From: Chryseobacterium mucoviscidosis | GTDB lineage: Bacteria > Bacteroidota > Bacteroidia > Flavobacteriales > Weeksellaceae | Length of the DNA: 64,000 bases | Assembly (NCBI RefSeq): GCF_002177115.1 | Contig: NZ_MVAG01000071.1 | Coordinates: forward strand, 1 to 64,000 | Direction of reading: 5' to 3' | In this document: positions 16,672-24,493 of the stretch, piece by piece | How the letters are laid out: the number at the start of each line of letters is the position of its first letter | How positions within the stretch are numbered: the first letter of the stretch is position 1 | Notes under the pieces: model-generated | The model's database searches: none | What the model saw: the letters and a program-made list of their open reading frames with translations, nothing else | Told to the model about the DNA's origin: nothing | Position numbers and translations under genes: made by a program

Positions 16672-17205
16672 TTATTTCATATTTATTGTTTCTCCATTTG
16701 CATTATAATAATAATATTTAAATTCAAATTCATCAAAGTCTTTTAATACCGCTATCATATATACACAATTTAAACTTTGCTGAATATAGCTTTTAATAGC
16801 TTTTGGAAAATATTCTTCAAAATATCTTATATCATCTTCTCCGTTTTTATGACAGCAAATCATCAATTTTAGTTTAGCATCAGATTGTAATAGTTTTTCA
16901 AAATCATATCTAATATCATCATATCCATAACTCCATTCAGATTCCATAATGAATGGTATCTCAGAAAGGTAACCTTCATCATTATTTTTATACCAAGTTA
17001 AATCATATAGCCAAGCTGCATTAAAATTATCTGGACAAGGACACGGCAAAAAATCATAACTTTTCCCTAATTCTGAAAGTTTTTGAATAATATATTTTGT
17101 CCATTTTTTATTTCCAATATTATCTACATAATCTTTTTTTGCTAATTGATTTAATATATTTTCTATTTTTTGAGTTACCTCAATAGTATTAAAATTTGTT
17201 TCCAT
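16672..17205 (-). CDS. AT-rich protein of unknown function
   Basis: A 177-residue soluble protein, acidic and rich in Tyr, Asp and Lys, without recognised domain. It contains PCPCPDNF near residue 55, an ESEW segment near residue 88 and two CC/C groups. Its base composition is clearly more AT-rich than the genes on either side, hinting at separate acquisition. It lies 1 base upstream of kptA and 8 bases after the first glycohydrolase, in operon-like spacing. Confidence 0.6.
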   Translation of the reverse strand: METNFNTIEVTQKIENILNQLAKKDYVDNIGNKKWTKYIIQKLSELGKSYDFLPCPCPDNFNAAWLYDLTWYKNNDEGYLSEIPFIMESEWSYGYDDIRYDFEKLLQSDAKLKLMICCHKNGEDDIRYFEEYFPKAIKSYIQQSLNCVYMIAVLKDFDEFEFKYYYYNANGETINMK

Positions 17206-17213
17206 TTATTTCG

Positions 17214-18173
17214 TTATTTAATTTTTTCTAATTTCTCACACAATTTCTCAATATCCTCCTTTCTCGCCAAAACATCAATCCACTCTTTCGGAATACTTTC
17301 AAAACCATAATATATTCCGGCAATTCCGCCTGTGATAGCTCCCGTTGTGTCGGTATCCTCACCCAGATTGACGGCTTTTAAAACAGCTTCAGCATAATTT
17401 TCAGAGTTCAGGAAACACCATAATGAAGCTTCTAAACTGTGAAGAACGTAACCTGATGAACTTATTTCCTCTTCCTGTAAAGTATGCAATGGAGCAACAT
17501 CATAATCGCCAACTTTTAATTCTAAAATCCGGTGAAATTTATTCATTTCGTGCTGTGAACAAACCGGATTGTTATCCAAAAATTCTTTGACATTCCTCTG
17601 CATGTTTCTGTATGCTTCCCATTTTTCTTTTTTGTTCAGGATTTCCAATGCCAGTTCAAGATAAATGAAACACGCCAAAACAGAACGGATATGTCCATGT
17701 GTAATGCCGGAAACATCTTTCACCGTATCAAAACGTTTTGTAATGGAAAAGTCTTTGATATAAAACAGCAACGGTAAAATTCTCATTAAGGAACCGTTTC
17801 CGTTATCAAATTCCGTTGTTCCACCACATAAAGTTGGGGAAACCCCTTTACTGATTCTATGGATTGCCTGTGAAGTGGCAATTCCGATATCGAAAACAGT
17901 TCCGTGAGGTGTCCAGATTTCTTTATTATACCATTGTAAAAATTTCAGCGCAATATCTTCTAAATCATACGTATTAGTAAGACTTTCTGCAAGACATAAA
18001 GCAAGAGAACTGTCGTCGCTCCACGTTCCCGCAGGTTGACGATGCGTTCCGAAAGCTCTCATGGTTGTCACCGGAGAACGTTTCAGTTGTTCTCTGCTCC
18101 TGAATTCCACCGGAACGCCTAAAGCATCACCCACACAAACTCCGAAAATTGCTGATTTTATAAGGTTATTCAT
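17214..18173 (-). CDS. ADP-ribosylglycohydrolase family protein (copy 1)
   Basis: A 319-residue DraG/ARH-like hydrolase that would remove ADP-ribose from proteins or other acceptors using two Mg ions. The N-terminal metal motif WSDDSSLA is near residue 51 and the C-terminal LGEDTDTTGAITGG near residue 275, so both ligand sets are intact. Its start overlaps the stop of copy 2 by 4 bases (ATGA). The last 70 residues are almost identical to copy 2, while the middle is diverged, indicating a tandem duplication followed by 3' homogenisation. Confidence 0.92.
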   Translation of the reverse strand: MNNLIKSAIFGVCVGDALGVPVEFRSREQLKRSPVTTMRAFGTHRQPAGTWSDDSSLALCLAESLTNTYDLEDIALKFLQWYNKEIWTPHGTVFDIGIATSQAIHRISKGVSPTLCGGTTEFDNGNGSLMRILPLLFYIKDFSITKRFDTVKDVSGITHGHIRSVLACFIYLELALEILNKKEKWEAYRNMQRNVKEFLDNNPVCSQHEMNKFHRILELKVGDYDVAPLHTLQEEEISSSGYVLHSLEASLWCFLNSENYAEAVLKAVNLGEDTDTTGAITGGIAGIYYGFESIPKEWIDVLARKEDIEKLCEKLEKIK

Positions 18174-19108
18174 TTCAGTTTCTCATTTAATTTTTCACAC
18201 AATTTCTCAATATCCTCCTTTCTCGCCAAAACATCAACCCACTCTTTCGGAATACTCTCAAAACCGTAATATATTCCGGCAATTCCGCCTGTGATGGCTC
18301 CGGTTGTGTCGGTGTCTTCTCCTAAATTAACAGCTTTCAATACGGCTTCAGCATAATTTTCTGAATTCAGAAAGCACCATAATGAGGCTTCGAGACTGTC
18401 AAGAACGTAACCTCCTGAACTGATGGAATCTTCATGATATTCTGAAATATCATTCTTTAAAATCCTGTCAAAAAGCTGTATCTCCTTCAGGTTAAAGCCC
18501 TGAATTTCTGCAAATTGCAATACCGCTTTTTGAGTGTGATGATATGCTTCTTTTTTATCTTTTCCTTTGATTAATTCAATGGCAAAAATTATATAAATAA
18601 AGCAGGCAAACACCGAGCGAAAATGTCCGTGTGTGATTGCAGAAACTTCTTTTACCGTCTGATAAAGTTTTTCAATATTTTCTTCGTCCTTAAGGAAGAA
18701 CGCCAACGGAAGTGTTCTCATTAAAGAACCGTTTCCGTTATCTTCTTCGAAAATATTTCCCGAAAATTTTGCGCTTTCTCCTTTTATTAATCTTGCGATA
18801 GAATGTCTTGTTGTTCCTCCAATATCGAATAATCTTCCGTGAGCCGTCCAATGTCCGTATTTTACCCACTTCACAAAGCTTTGCCCGATTTTTTCCAGAT
18901 CATAACCTTTTGTGAGTTCGTCTGCAATGCAAAGCGTTAACGAACTGTCGTCGCTCCATGTTCCTTTCGGCTGGTTCCACGATCCGAATTCACGCATATT
19001 CTCAACAGGAAACGCCTTTAAAGTTTCTCTGGTTTTAAATTCTACTGGAACGCCCAATGCATCACCCACACAAACTCCGAAAATCCCAGATTTTACGATA
19101 TTTTCCAC
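18170..19108 (-). CDS. ADP-ribosylglycohydrolase family protein (copy 2)
   Basis: A 312-residue paralogue of copy 1 with the same complete metal motifs (WSDDSSLTLC near residue 52 and GEDTDTTGAITGG near residue 268). The start is GTG at 19106-19108, which shares one base with the sirtuin stop codon (TAGTG). This supports the start and means the two are co-translated. The central third (residues about 130-230) differs from copy 1 and may set substrate preference. Confidence 0.9.
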   Translation of the reverse strand: MENIVKSGIFGVCVGDALGVPVEFKTRETLKAFPVENMREFGSWNQPKGTWSDDSSLTLCIADELTKGYDLEKIGQSFVKWVKYGHWTAHGRLFDIGGTTRHSIARLIKGESAKFSGNIFEEDNGNGSLMRTLPLAFFLKDEENIEKLYQTVKEVSAITHGHFRSVFACFIYIIFAIELIKGKDKKEAYHHTQKAVLQFAEIQGFNLKEIQLFDRILKNDISEYHEDSISSGGYVLDSLEASLWCFLNSENYAEAVLKAVNLGEDTDTTGAITGGIAGIYYGFESIPKEWVDVLARKEDIEKLCEKLNEKLK

Positions 19109-19794
19109 TATGCAAGATTTACCAGTTTGTCAAAAAGCAGTTTCATTCCCTGCGTTGCGGTTTCTTTCATCACAACGGCTCTCTGTCCGTACCCGAAACC
19201 CGTTTCGTTGGGATTGATTACGATTAAAAGACAGTCATCCTTGATATCATGAATTAATCCCGCCGCAGGATACACCTGTAAAGACGTTCCGATTACTAAA
19301 AATATATCGGCTTCTTTTGCCATTTTCGTAGCTTCTCTCATCAGCGGAACGTCTTCTCCGAACCAAACAATAAATGGTCTTAACTGCGCTCCGTCTTCTG
19401 CTTTATCGCCGATGTTGATGTCATCTTTCTGCTCATATATCAGGTTTTTATCGCTGCAAGAACAGGATTTGAATAATTCGCCGTGTAAATGTAAAATATT
19501 GGTTGAGCCTGCTCTTTCATGCAGATCATCGATATTCTGGGTAATGATCTGAACTTCAAAATATTTTTCCAGTTCTGCCAATAATCGGTGTGCCTCATTC
19601 GGTTCTACTTCGTGAAGCTGTCTTCGTCTCTGGTTGTAAAATTCAAGGACTAAAGCTCTGTCTTTTCGCCATCCTTCCGGACTTGCTACGTCTGTGATGC
19701 TATGATTTTCCCAAAGACCGTCTCCGTCTCTGAAGGTTTTTATTCCGCTTTCGGCACTGATTCCGGCACCGGTTAATATGGTTAGTTTTTTCAT
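19108..19794 (-). CDS. SIR2 family NAD-dependent protein deacylase
   Basis: A 228-residue sirtuin that uses NAD+ to remove acyl groups from lysine, yielding nicotinamide and O-acyl-ADP-ribose. Motifs: GAGISAESGIKTFR (residues 9-22), YNQRRRQ (class III type, linked to succinyl/malonyl preference), TQNIDDLHERAG and the catalytic LHLHGEL. The zinc ribbon is incomplete: SCSC is present but the second cysteine pair before LRPFIVWFGE is missing. The internal ATG at 19794 was chosen because the 31 residues upstream overlap a repeat and do not fit the fold. Its product is a substrate for the macrodomain genes. Confidence 0.92.
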   Translation of the reverse strand: MKKLTILTGAGISAESGIKTFRDGDGLWENHSITDVASPEGWRKDRALVLEFYNQRRRQLHEVEPNEAHRLLAELEKYFEVQIITQNIDDLHERAGSTNILHLHGELFKSCSCSDKNLIYEQKDDINIGDKAEDGAQLRPFIVWFGEDVPLMREATKMAKEADIFLVIGTSLQVYPAAGLIHDIKDDCLLIVINPNETGFGYGQRAVVMKETATQGMKLLFDKLVNLA

Positions 19795-19809
19795 TTGTTT
19801 TTTATTTTT

Positions 19810-19887
19810 TTTAACGCTAAGTCCGCAAAGTTTTTGTTTCAAAATGATCTCGCATATTTTCGTTCGCAAAGGCGTTTGACTCAGCAA
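19810..19887. repeat. Aacgc-AAAGTCCGC interspersed element, copy 1
   Basis: It starts TTAACGCTAAGTCCGCAAAG and ends with CGCAAAGGCG and CTCAGCAAA. The same ends and spacing occur at 23191, 23383, 23561, 24145, 24323 and 25431, and in a diverged form at 44947. The repeat lies in intergenic DNA just before the sirtuin start. Confidence 0.75.
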
Positions 19888-19900
19888 ATGAGCATTAATT

Positions 19901-20410
19901 TTATTCTTCTAATAATTTTCTGTAAATCTTTTCATTTTCATCATCAAAACATACGAAAATAACTTTTTCTATGATCTCCGATGTAAAGTTTTTCACCTCA
20001 TCTATGGCAATTTTAGCAGCCAATTCTTTTGGAAACCGATAAATTCCCGTGCTTATGTTGGGAAAGGCAAAGGTTTTAACATTCAGACTTTCTGCTAATT
20101 TCAATGAATTTATATAACAATTTGCCAGTAATTTCGATCCTTTTTCTTCATCTCCATTCCAGACCGGACCAACGGTATGAATGACGTATTTCGCAGGGAG
20201 ATTTCCGCCGGTTGTAACGACTGCTTCTCATGTTTTGCATTTGCCCTGTCGGTTTCGGATTTCTATACACTCATCAAGAATCTTTTTCCCTCCTGCCCGA
20301 TGAATGGCTCCGTCTACTCCGCCACCGCCCAATAAGGAAGAGTTGGCTGCGTTAACGATAGCGTCTGCTTCTATTTTGGTGATATCGCCTTTTGTTAATT
20401 CAATGTTCAT
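19901..20410 (-). pseudogene. macrodomain (O-acetyl-ADP-ribose deacetylase type), interrupted by in-frame TGA
   Basis: The frame from ATG at 20410 reads [40 protein letters not shown] and CKT, then TGA (20228-20230), then continues in the same frame as EAVVTTGGNLPAKYVIHTVG to the stop at 19901. The conserved family text is CKTGEAV, so the stop replaces one glycine codon, a single G-to-T change from GGA. The rest (169 codons) is intact, including the ligand loops [15 protein letters not shown] and NISTGIY. It is a recent loss or a sequencing error, since nothing else has decayed. Its start overlaps the third glycohydrolase by 11 bases. Confidence 0.85.
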
Positions 20411-21308
20411 AAAATTTGCTTTTTTTCCAATCCTCAACATTCTTTGTCCAATCCGGAATTGATGCTTCATCGCAGCTTAAAATACTTATTCCTCCTGCCA
20501 TTGCGCAGGTTGTATCTCTGTCACCTAACGCAGAAACTGTATTCCAAAGACATTCTTCAACATTGTTTCGGTATCTCGAAAGCATCCAGAGTACAATCGG
20601 AACGGTGTCCTGAGCGGTCATTTTTATTCCGTTTCCTAATGTTTTGACCAATAACTCGATGCTTGGATTTCCGTCTAAATATAAGGCTTTGTTTAGTTTA
20701 CTTTTCATATCAGAATCCTTCAATTCAGACTGAATTTTTTGAATAAATTCCTGCTGATTCAACTGTATCAATCCTAATTTTTCCTGAATGACAAAAGCTG
20801 CGGCTAATGCAATGGCTTTCGTGCCTTCCATCGCTTCCTTGTTGGCATGGGTAACTTCACAGGACAGTTCTGCATTTCTTTTAAGCTGATCCAGTTCATC
20901 ATAAAAATAAGCTCCGATTACAGAAGCTCTCATCGCTCCTCCGTTTCCCATAGAACCCTGTCCTCCAAATTTTGAATAAGAGACTTCTTTCCAGTTCTCA
21001 CCATCCTTTACAGCTCTGAAATATTGATGCATTGAAGGTCCGTAACCTCGATTAATATCAAGATAATAATTTTGGGTAAACTCTTCCGCCAGAAAATCCT
21101 GATTGATTTGTCCGAATTTTTCCAATGATTTGAAAACAGCAATTGCCATAATGGTATCATCCGTAAAATCCAGAGCGCTTTCAGGAATGATTCTTTGATG
21201 GATGTATGTTCTGATTATACTTTCTTCACCAAAGAAGCTTTCGCCAAAAGCATCACCAATGGAAATCCCAGTAAGTGATTTTGAAGCGATTAAGAGTTTA
21301 TCTTTCAT
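20400..21308 (-). CDS. ADP-ribosylglycohydrolase family protein (copy 3)
   Basis: A 302-residue DraG/ARH-like hydrolase of a different subtype from copies 1 and 2. Metal motifs are DFTDDTIMA near residue 43 and [12 protein letters not shown] near residue 272. It shares little sequence with the tandem pair, so it is an older relative or a separate acquisition, not a recent duplicate. It overlaps the broken macrodomain gene by 11 bases; hydrolase and macrodomain probably served the same substrate. Confidence 0.9.
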   Translation of the reverse strand: MKDKLLIASKSLTGISIGDAFGESFFGEESIIRTYIHQRIIPESALDFTDDTIMAIAVFKSLEKFGQINQDFLAEEFTQNYYLDINRGYGPSMHQYFRAVKDGENWKEVSYSKFGGQGSMGNGGAMRASVIGAYFYDELDQLKRNAELSCEVTHANKEAMEGTKAIALAAAFVIQEKLGLIQLNQQEFIQKIQSELKDSDMKSKLNKALYLDGNPSIELLVKTLGNGIKMTAQDTVPIVLWMLSRYRNNVEECLWNTVSALGDRDTTCAMAGGISILSCDEASIPDWTKNVEDWKKSKFYEH

Positions 21309-21943
21309 TATTTTAACCTTAATTTCTTATTTAAATCCTCATCATCAAACAGCAACGGTTTTTCTTCCGGAAGAACTAAGTTATCTAAATCGTCATTCAA
21401 AACAAACTGATGCTGTTCTTTAACAAAATCTGAAATATCTTCAATGAAAAGGATGTCTTCTTTTGCAAAGGTTTTGATGAAATCATTTCTCAAACCAATC
21501 TGAATGGCTCTTCTTTCAAGTTTGTTTCCGAAAGGATCGTGATCCGGATCCCATTGCAGTCTCACAGAAGATTCTTTCACCTGATTCTGCCATTCTTCCC
21601 TTGAAATTCCTAATTTTTCATTGTATGAAGAATAGACTGCATTTTTCAGATAATTTTTAAATGCATCCATCTTCAGATGAATGGCAAGAACAGACTCCTG
21701 TCCTTCTTTTGTTCCCCAACCGTTTCGGAACATCATCCAAAGGAAGTTCGGTTTGATCCAGGTCATTCTCTCCAAACTGAATGCTCCGCCAAAATATTGA
21801 TTTTTAACGGCAAATTGACCTATTTCTTTCCGATACGACTGGTAGACAATAATTTTATCTTCATCATACTGAGCCATGATATGATAGCCTTTTTCCGGCC
21901 AATCCTGTAGTTGTTCTTTATATTTTTTTAAATTGATTTTCAT
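21308..21943 (-). CDS. DUF4291 family protein
   Basis: A 211-residue protein with the DUF4291 hallmarks: VYQSYR near residue 35, RMTWIKPNFLWMMFRNGWGTKEGQE near residues 58-82 and RLQWDPDHDPFGN with RRAIQIGLR near residues 127-150. Its biochemical function is unknown. It shares one base with the next gene's stop and is coupled to the PARG-type gene (ATGA overlap at 21940-21943). Because it sits inside an ADP-ribose operon, a role in NAD-linked chemistry is plausible but inferred from context only. Confidence 0.85.
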   Translation of the reverse strand: MKINLKKYKEQLQDWPEKGYHIMAQYDEDKIIVYQSYRKEIGQFAVKNQYFGGAFSLERMTWIKPNFLWMMFRNGWGTKEGQESVLAIHLKMDAFKNYLKNAVYSSYNEKLGISREEWQNQVKESSVRLQWDPDHDPFGNKLERRAIQIGLRNDFIKTFAKEDILFIEDISDFVKEQHQFVLNDDLDNLVLPEEKPLLFDDEDLNKKLRLK

Positions 21944-23172
21944 GATATTTCTTCAAACGGCTTTATCATTTCCTCCTTTTTCGAGAGAATGGCAAAGACC
22001 ACTCTTTTAAATTTATTTTTATACTTCCCAAGAAGATGCTTTTTGAATAATTCGGCAATTTCTTTCGGATCATTTTTGAAAACTCCGCATCCCCAGGCTC
22101 CTAAAATTAAGGTTTCATTTCCTTTGTTTAAAGCTAAAGCGAGCATTTTATCTGTTCTTACATCCATTGCTCCGAAGATTTTGTGGGCTCTTTCCGGTTC
22201 CTGACGTTTCACAACGCCTGCGTTCACTGCGGGAGAGGTGATGAAATTGCAGAAAACAGGCTGATCCAGCAATTCTCCTTTGTCTTTTCTGAAAACAGGA
22301 ACTTTCGGGCTGTAAATCATCATATCTGTATAAAAGCATGATTCCATCGCCCGATGGGTTTCGTAATATTCCCAACCCTGAAGCAGACTGTCGTGGAGTC
22401 CGGAAGTTCTAGCCAGACTTTCTTCCTGCGCTTCTGCTCCGTTAATGAAACCGCCACCCGGATTTTTTGCTGATGCAAAATTCAGGCACATGAGCTTCTC
22501 CTGATCTTCTTCTGCGGCTAACTGCAAAATGGCTTTCAGGGAACTGCATCTCCAGACTTCAAACTGAGTTTCGAAGTGGGTTTCCGGAAGTTCGTTTTCT
22601 GTCATTTCCGACAGTTCTTCCGAGGAATACAAAACGGTTTCTTTAATACAGGTTTCCATTTCGTTTTGGATGCTAATTTTTTCGTTGTTTTCGTTGATAT
22701 AATATTTTTTAGCTAAGATTTCCAGGGTATCTTTCGCCATTCCTTTATTTGTCATTGTTAGTTTTTTAATGTTTATCAATAGATTTTCCAGTTGTTCATT
22801 TGCTGCTTTTTTGAAGTCTTTTCCCATGAAAACTTTCGTCACTTCAATACTTCCGATAATTGCCTGATTAAATTCTTCGAGCTCTTCGGAAGGAATCCAG
22901 AGTTCGTTGTGATTTCTTGCTCCCACGTTTTGTGAGGGATATTTGCTGACTACTTCCTCAGAAACTTCAAACTTTGTAACAAAACCGAGATAATTTCCGG
23001 CTTCGTCTCGTGTGTTCCATTTTTCTGCGATTTCGGAAGCGTATTCTTCATTCAGAACGGGGTAGAAAATCGGTTGCCAGTTTAATCTTGGAGGGAATTT
23101 TTTATAATTGCTTTCGATGATTAAGAGCATTTCTTTTTCTCCGACGGGTCTGTATAAAGTTGTTGTTTTCAT
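21940..23172 (-). CDS. PARG-type glycohydrolase (TIGR02452 family) with N-terminal extra domain
   Basis: A 410-residue two-part protein. Residues 140-410 are the microbial poly(ADP-ribose) glycohydrolase type, a macrodomain fold: the loop NPGGGFINGAEAQEE (237-251) is the GGG-QEE catalytic signature and GAWGCGVF (358-365) the diphosphate loop. Residues 1-115 are a separate domain (TTLYRPVG, FPPRL, PIFYPVLN, HNELWIP) that I recall as a small stand-alone family in other phyla; its function is unknown. R8 and E90 might be ART-like residues, but this is speculation. The ATG at codon 140 may mark the ancestral start. Confidence 0.85.
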   Translation of the reverse strand: MKTTTLYRPVGEKEMLLIIESNYKKFPPRLNWQPIFYPVLNEEYASEIAEKWNTRDEAGNYLGFVTKFEVSEEVVSKYPSQNVGARNHNELWIPSEELEEFNQAIIGSIEVTKVFMGKDFKKAANEQLENLLINIKKLTMTNKGMAKDTLEILAKKYYINENNEKISIQNEMETCIKETVLYSSEELSEMTENELPETHFETQFEVWRCSSLKAILQLAAEEDQEKLMCLNFASAKNPGGGFINGAEAQEESLARTSGLHDSLLQGWEYYETHRAMESCFYTDMMIYSPKVPVFRKDKGELLDQPVFCNFITSPAVNAGVVKRQEPERAHKIFGAMDVRTDKMLALALNKGNETLILGAWGCGVFKNDPKEIAELFKKHLLGKYKNKFKRVVFAILSKKEEMIKPFEEIS

Positions 23173-23190
23173 GTTTTTTAATTATTATTT

Positions 23191-23275
23191 TAAACGCAAA
23201 GTCCGCAGAGTTTTTTGTTACTACTAAACGTTTTTAAGTTCGCAAAGGCGTTCTACTCAGCTAAGATCAGAGAGT
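23191..23275. repeat. AAAGTCCGC interspersed element, copy 2
   Basis: Runs from TAAACGCAAAGTCCGCAGAG to AGCTAAGATCAGAGAG. Together with the following macrodomain 5' fragment (to 23364) it is nearly identical to 24145-24318. Confidence 0.8.
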
Positions 23276-23299
23276 TCTATTAAATTTATAATTTTTGAT

Positions 23300-23364
23300 A
23301 ATGATCTGTTTCCTTCTGACTGTGGATTTGTTGCGTCGCCTTTTAAATATTTTATTGTTTTCAT
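23300..23364 (-). pseudogene. truncated 5' copy of the macrodomain gene (A)
   Basis: Minus-strand reading from ATG at 23364 gives MKTIKYLKGDATNPQSEGN, matching the first 19 codons of the intact gene at 24126 with one change (V to S), then diverges. It is a 5' fragment, not a working gene. Confidence 0.75.
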
Positions 23365-23382
23365 GGCTTATTTTTTCTTTTT

Positions 23383-23467
23383 TAACGCAAAGCCCGCAGA
23401 GTTTTTTGTTACTACTAAATGTTTTTAAGTTCGCAAAGGCGTTCTACTTAGCTAAGATCACAAAGAG
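23383..23467. repeat. AAAGCCCGC interspersed element, copy 3
   Basis: Same element as copy 2 with GCCCGC in place of GTCCGC; contains TTCGCAAAGGCGTTCTACTT. Confidence 0.8.
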
Positions 23468-23499
23468 TTTTTCAAGGTGAAGTTTTAAATTTCTGAGGG

Positions 23500-23544
23500 T
23501 TTGTTGTTTTTTTGTTTTACTTTTAAATATATTATTGTTTTCAT
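23500..23544 (-). pseudogene. truncated 5' copy of the macrodomain gene (B)
   Basis: ATG at 23544 begins MKTIIYLKV and loses similarity after about eight codons. It is the most decayed of the four fragments. Confidence 0.55.
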
Positions 23545-23560
23545 GTTGTGTTATTTTTTT

Positions 23561-23648
23561 TAACGCAAAGCCCGCTAAGATTTTAGTTACTACTAAATGT
23601 TTTTAAGTTCGCAAAGGCGTTCTACTCAGCTAAGCTCTCAAAGATTTT
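23561..23648. repeat. AAAGCCCGC interspersed element, copy 4
   Basis: Copy lying directly downstream of the intact macrodomain gene (stop at 23653); ends AGCTAAGCTCTCAAAGATTTT like copy 6. Confidence 0.8.
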
Positions 23649-23652
23649 CCAA

Positions 23653-24126
23653 TTATTCGAAATCATAAACAAATACCTCGACGTTGCTTTTCAGCAGTGT
23701 TCTTTCAATAATCGGCTCGATTTCTTCCCATTTTCCGCCTGCCAAACCGCAACCGATTCTCGGCATATGAACTCCTGCATTTAATTTATTTGCTTCTTCA
23801 GAAAGTTTTTCAAGGCATTTTTCAACGGATTCATAGCGAATCGGGGAAATTCCTTTTGAATTGGTTTTAATTTTATGCTGACCAATCATGTTGCAAACCC
23901 AAATATCTTCTTCAACCTGAACGGTCTGGATTTCTCCGAGATTAAAATTTTCAGCCTCATGAAACCATTTTCTATACTCGTTTTCCGGCTTTTTCCAACG
24001 ATTTGAAATGGCTAAGACAAAACCTTTCCCCCAACCTCCGATGTCGTTGCAGATGTGTGCAATGATCTTGTTTCCTTCAACTTGAGGGTTTGTTGCGTCG
24101 CCTTTTAAATATTTTATTGTTTTCAT
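23653..24126 (-). CDS. macrodomain protein (ALC1/TARG1-like)
   Basis: A 157-residue macrodomain of the type that binds or hydrolyses ADP-ribose esters. It starts MKTIKYLKGDATNPQ (strand 1 and the GD ligand motif), has HICNDIGGWGKGFVLAISNRW and ends with MPRIGCGLAGGKWEEI. The catalytic aspartate that TARG1 has in its GCGLDG loop is A here, so hydrolysis is less certain than binding. The start at 24126 was chosen over a site nine codons upstream because that is where the four duplicated fragments also start. Confidence 0.85.
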   Translation of the reverse strand: MKTIKYLKGDATNPQVEGNKIIAHICNDIGGWGKGFVLAISNRWKKPENEYRKWFHEAENFNLGEIQTVQVEEDIWVCNMIGQHKIKTNSKGISPIRYESVEKCLEKLSEEANKLNAGVHMPRIGCGLAGGKWEEIEPIIERTLLKSNVEVFVYDFE

Positions 24127-24144
24127 GGTTTGTTTTATTTTTTT

Positions 24145-24228
24145 TAAACGCAAAGTCCGCAGAGTTTTTTGTTACTACTAAACGTTTTTAAGTTCGCAAA
24201 GGCGTTCTACTTAGCTAAGATCAGAGAG
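24145..24228. repeat. AAAGTCCGC interspersed element, copy 5
   Basis: Nearly identical to copy 2, including the downstream TCTATTAAATTTAT and GATAATGATCTGTTTC. Confidence 0.8.
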
Positions 24229-24253
24229 TTCTATTAAATTTATTATTTTTGAT

Positions 24254-24318
24254 AATGATCTGTTTCATTAAACTTGAGGGTTTGTTGTGTCGCCTTTTAA
24301 ATATTTTATTGTTTTTAT
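24254..24318 (-). pseudogene. truncated 5' copy of the macrodomain gene (D), start codon lost
   Basis: The reading IKTIKYLKGDTTNPQV then TAA matches the first 16 codons of the intact gene, but ATG has become ATA (24316-24318). Confidence 0.7.
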
Positions 24319-24322
24319 TTTT

Positions 24323-24410
24323 TTAACGCAAAGTCCGCAGAGTTTTTTATTACTACTAACTTTTTTTAAGTTCGCAAAGGCGTTCTACTCAGCTAAGCTC
24401 TCAAAGATTT
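24323..24410. repeat. AAAGTCCGC interspersed element, copy 6
   Basis: Same element; ends AGCTAAGCTCTCAAAGATTT. Confidence 0.8.
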
Positions 24411-24439
24411 TTTCTACATAAGATTTCAAATTTCTGATA

Positions 24440-24485
24440 ATACCTGATTTGTTGCGTCGACTTTTAAATATATTATTGTTTTCAT
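24440..24485 (-). pseudogene. truncated 5' copy of the macrodomain gene (E)
   Basis: ATG at 24485 reads MKTIIYLKVDATNQ, similar to the first 14 codons, then diverges and stops. It lies just 8 bases left of the stop of the next gene. Confidence 0.6.
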
Positions 24486-24493
24486 GGTTGTTT

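Noticed and set aside
23281..24485. The macrodomain 5' fragments as CRISPR-like direct repeats
   Set aside because: Units are about 180 bases, contain a coding start and are not interspersed with unique spacers of constant length.
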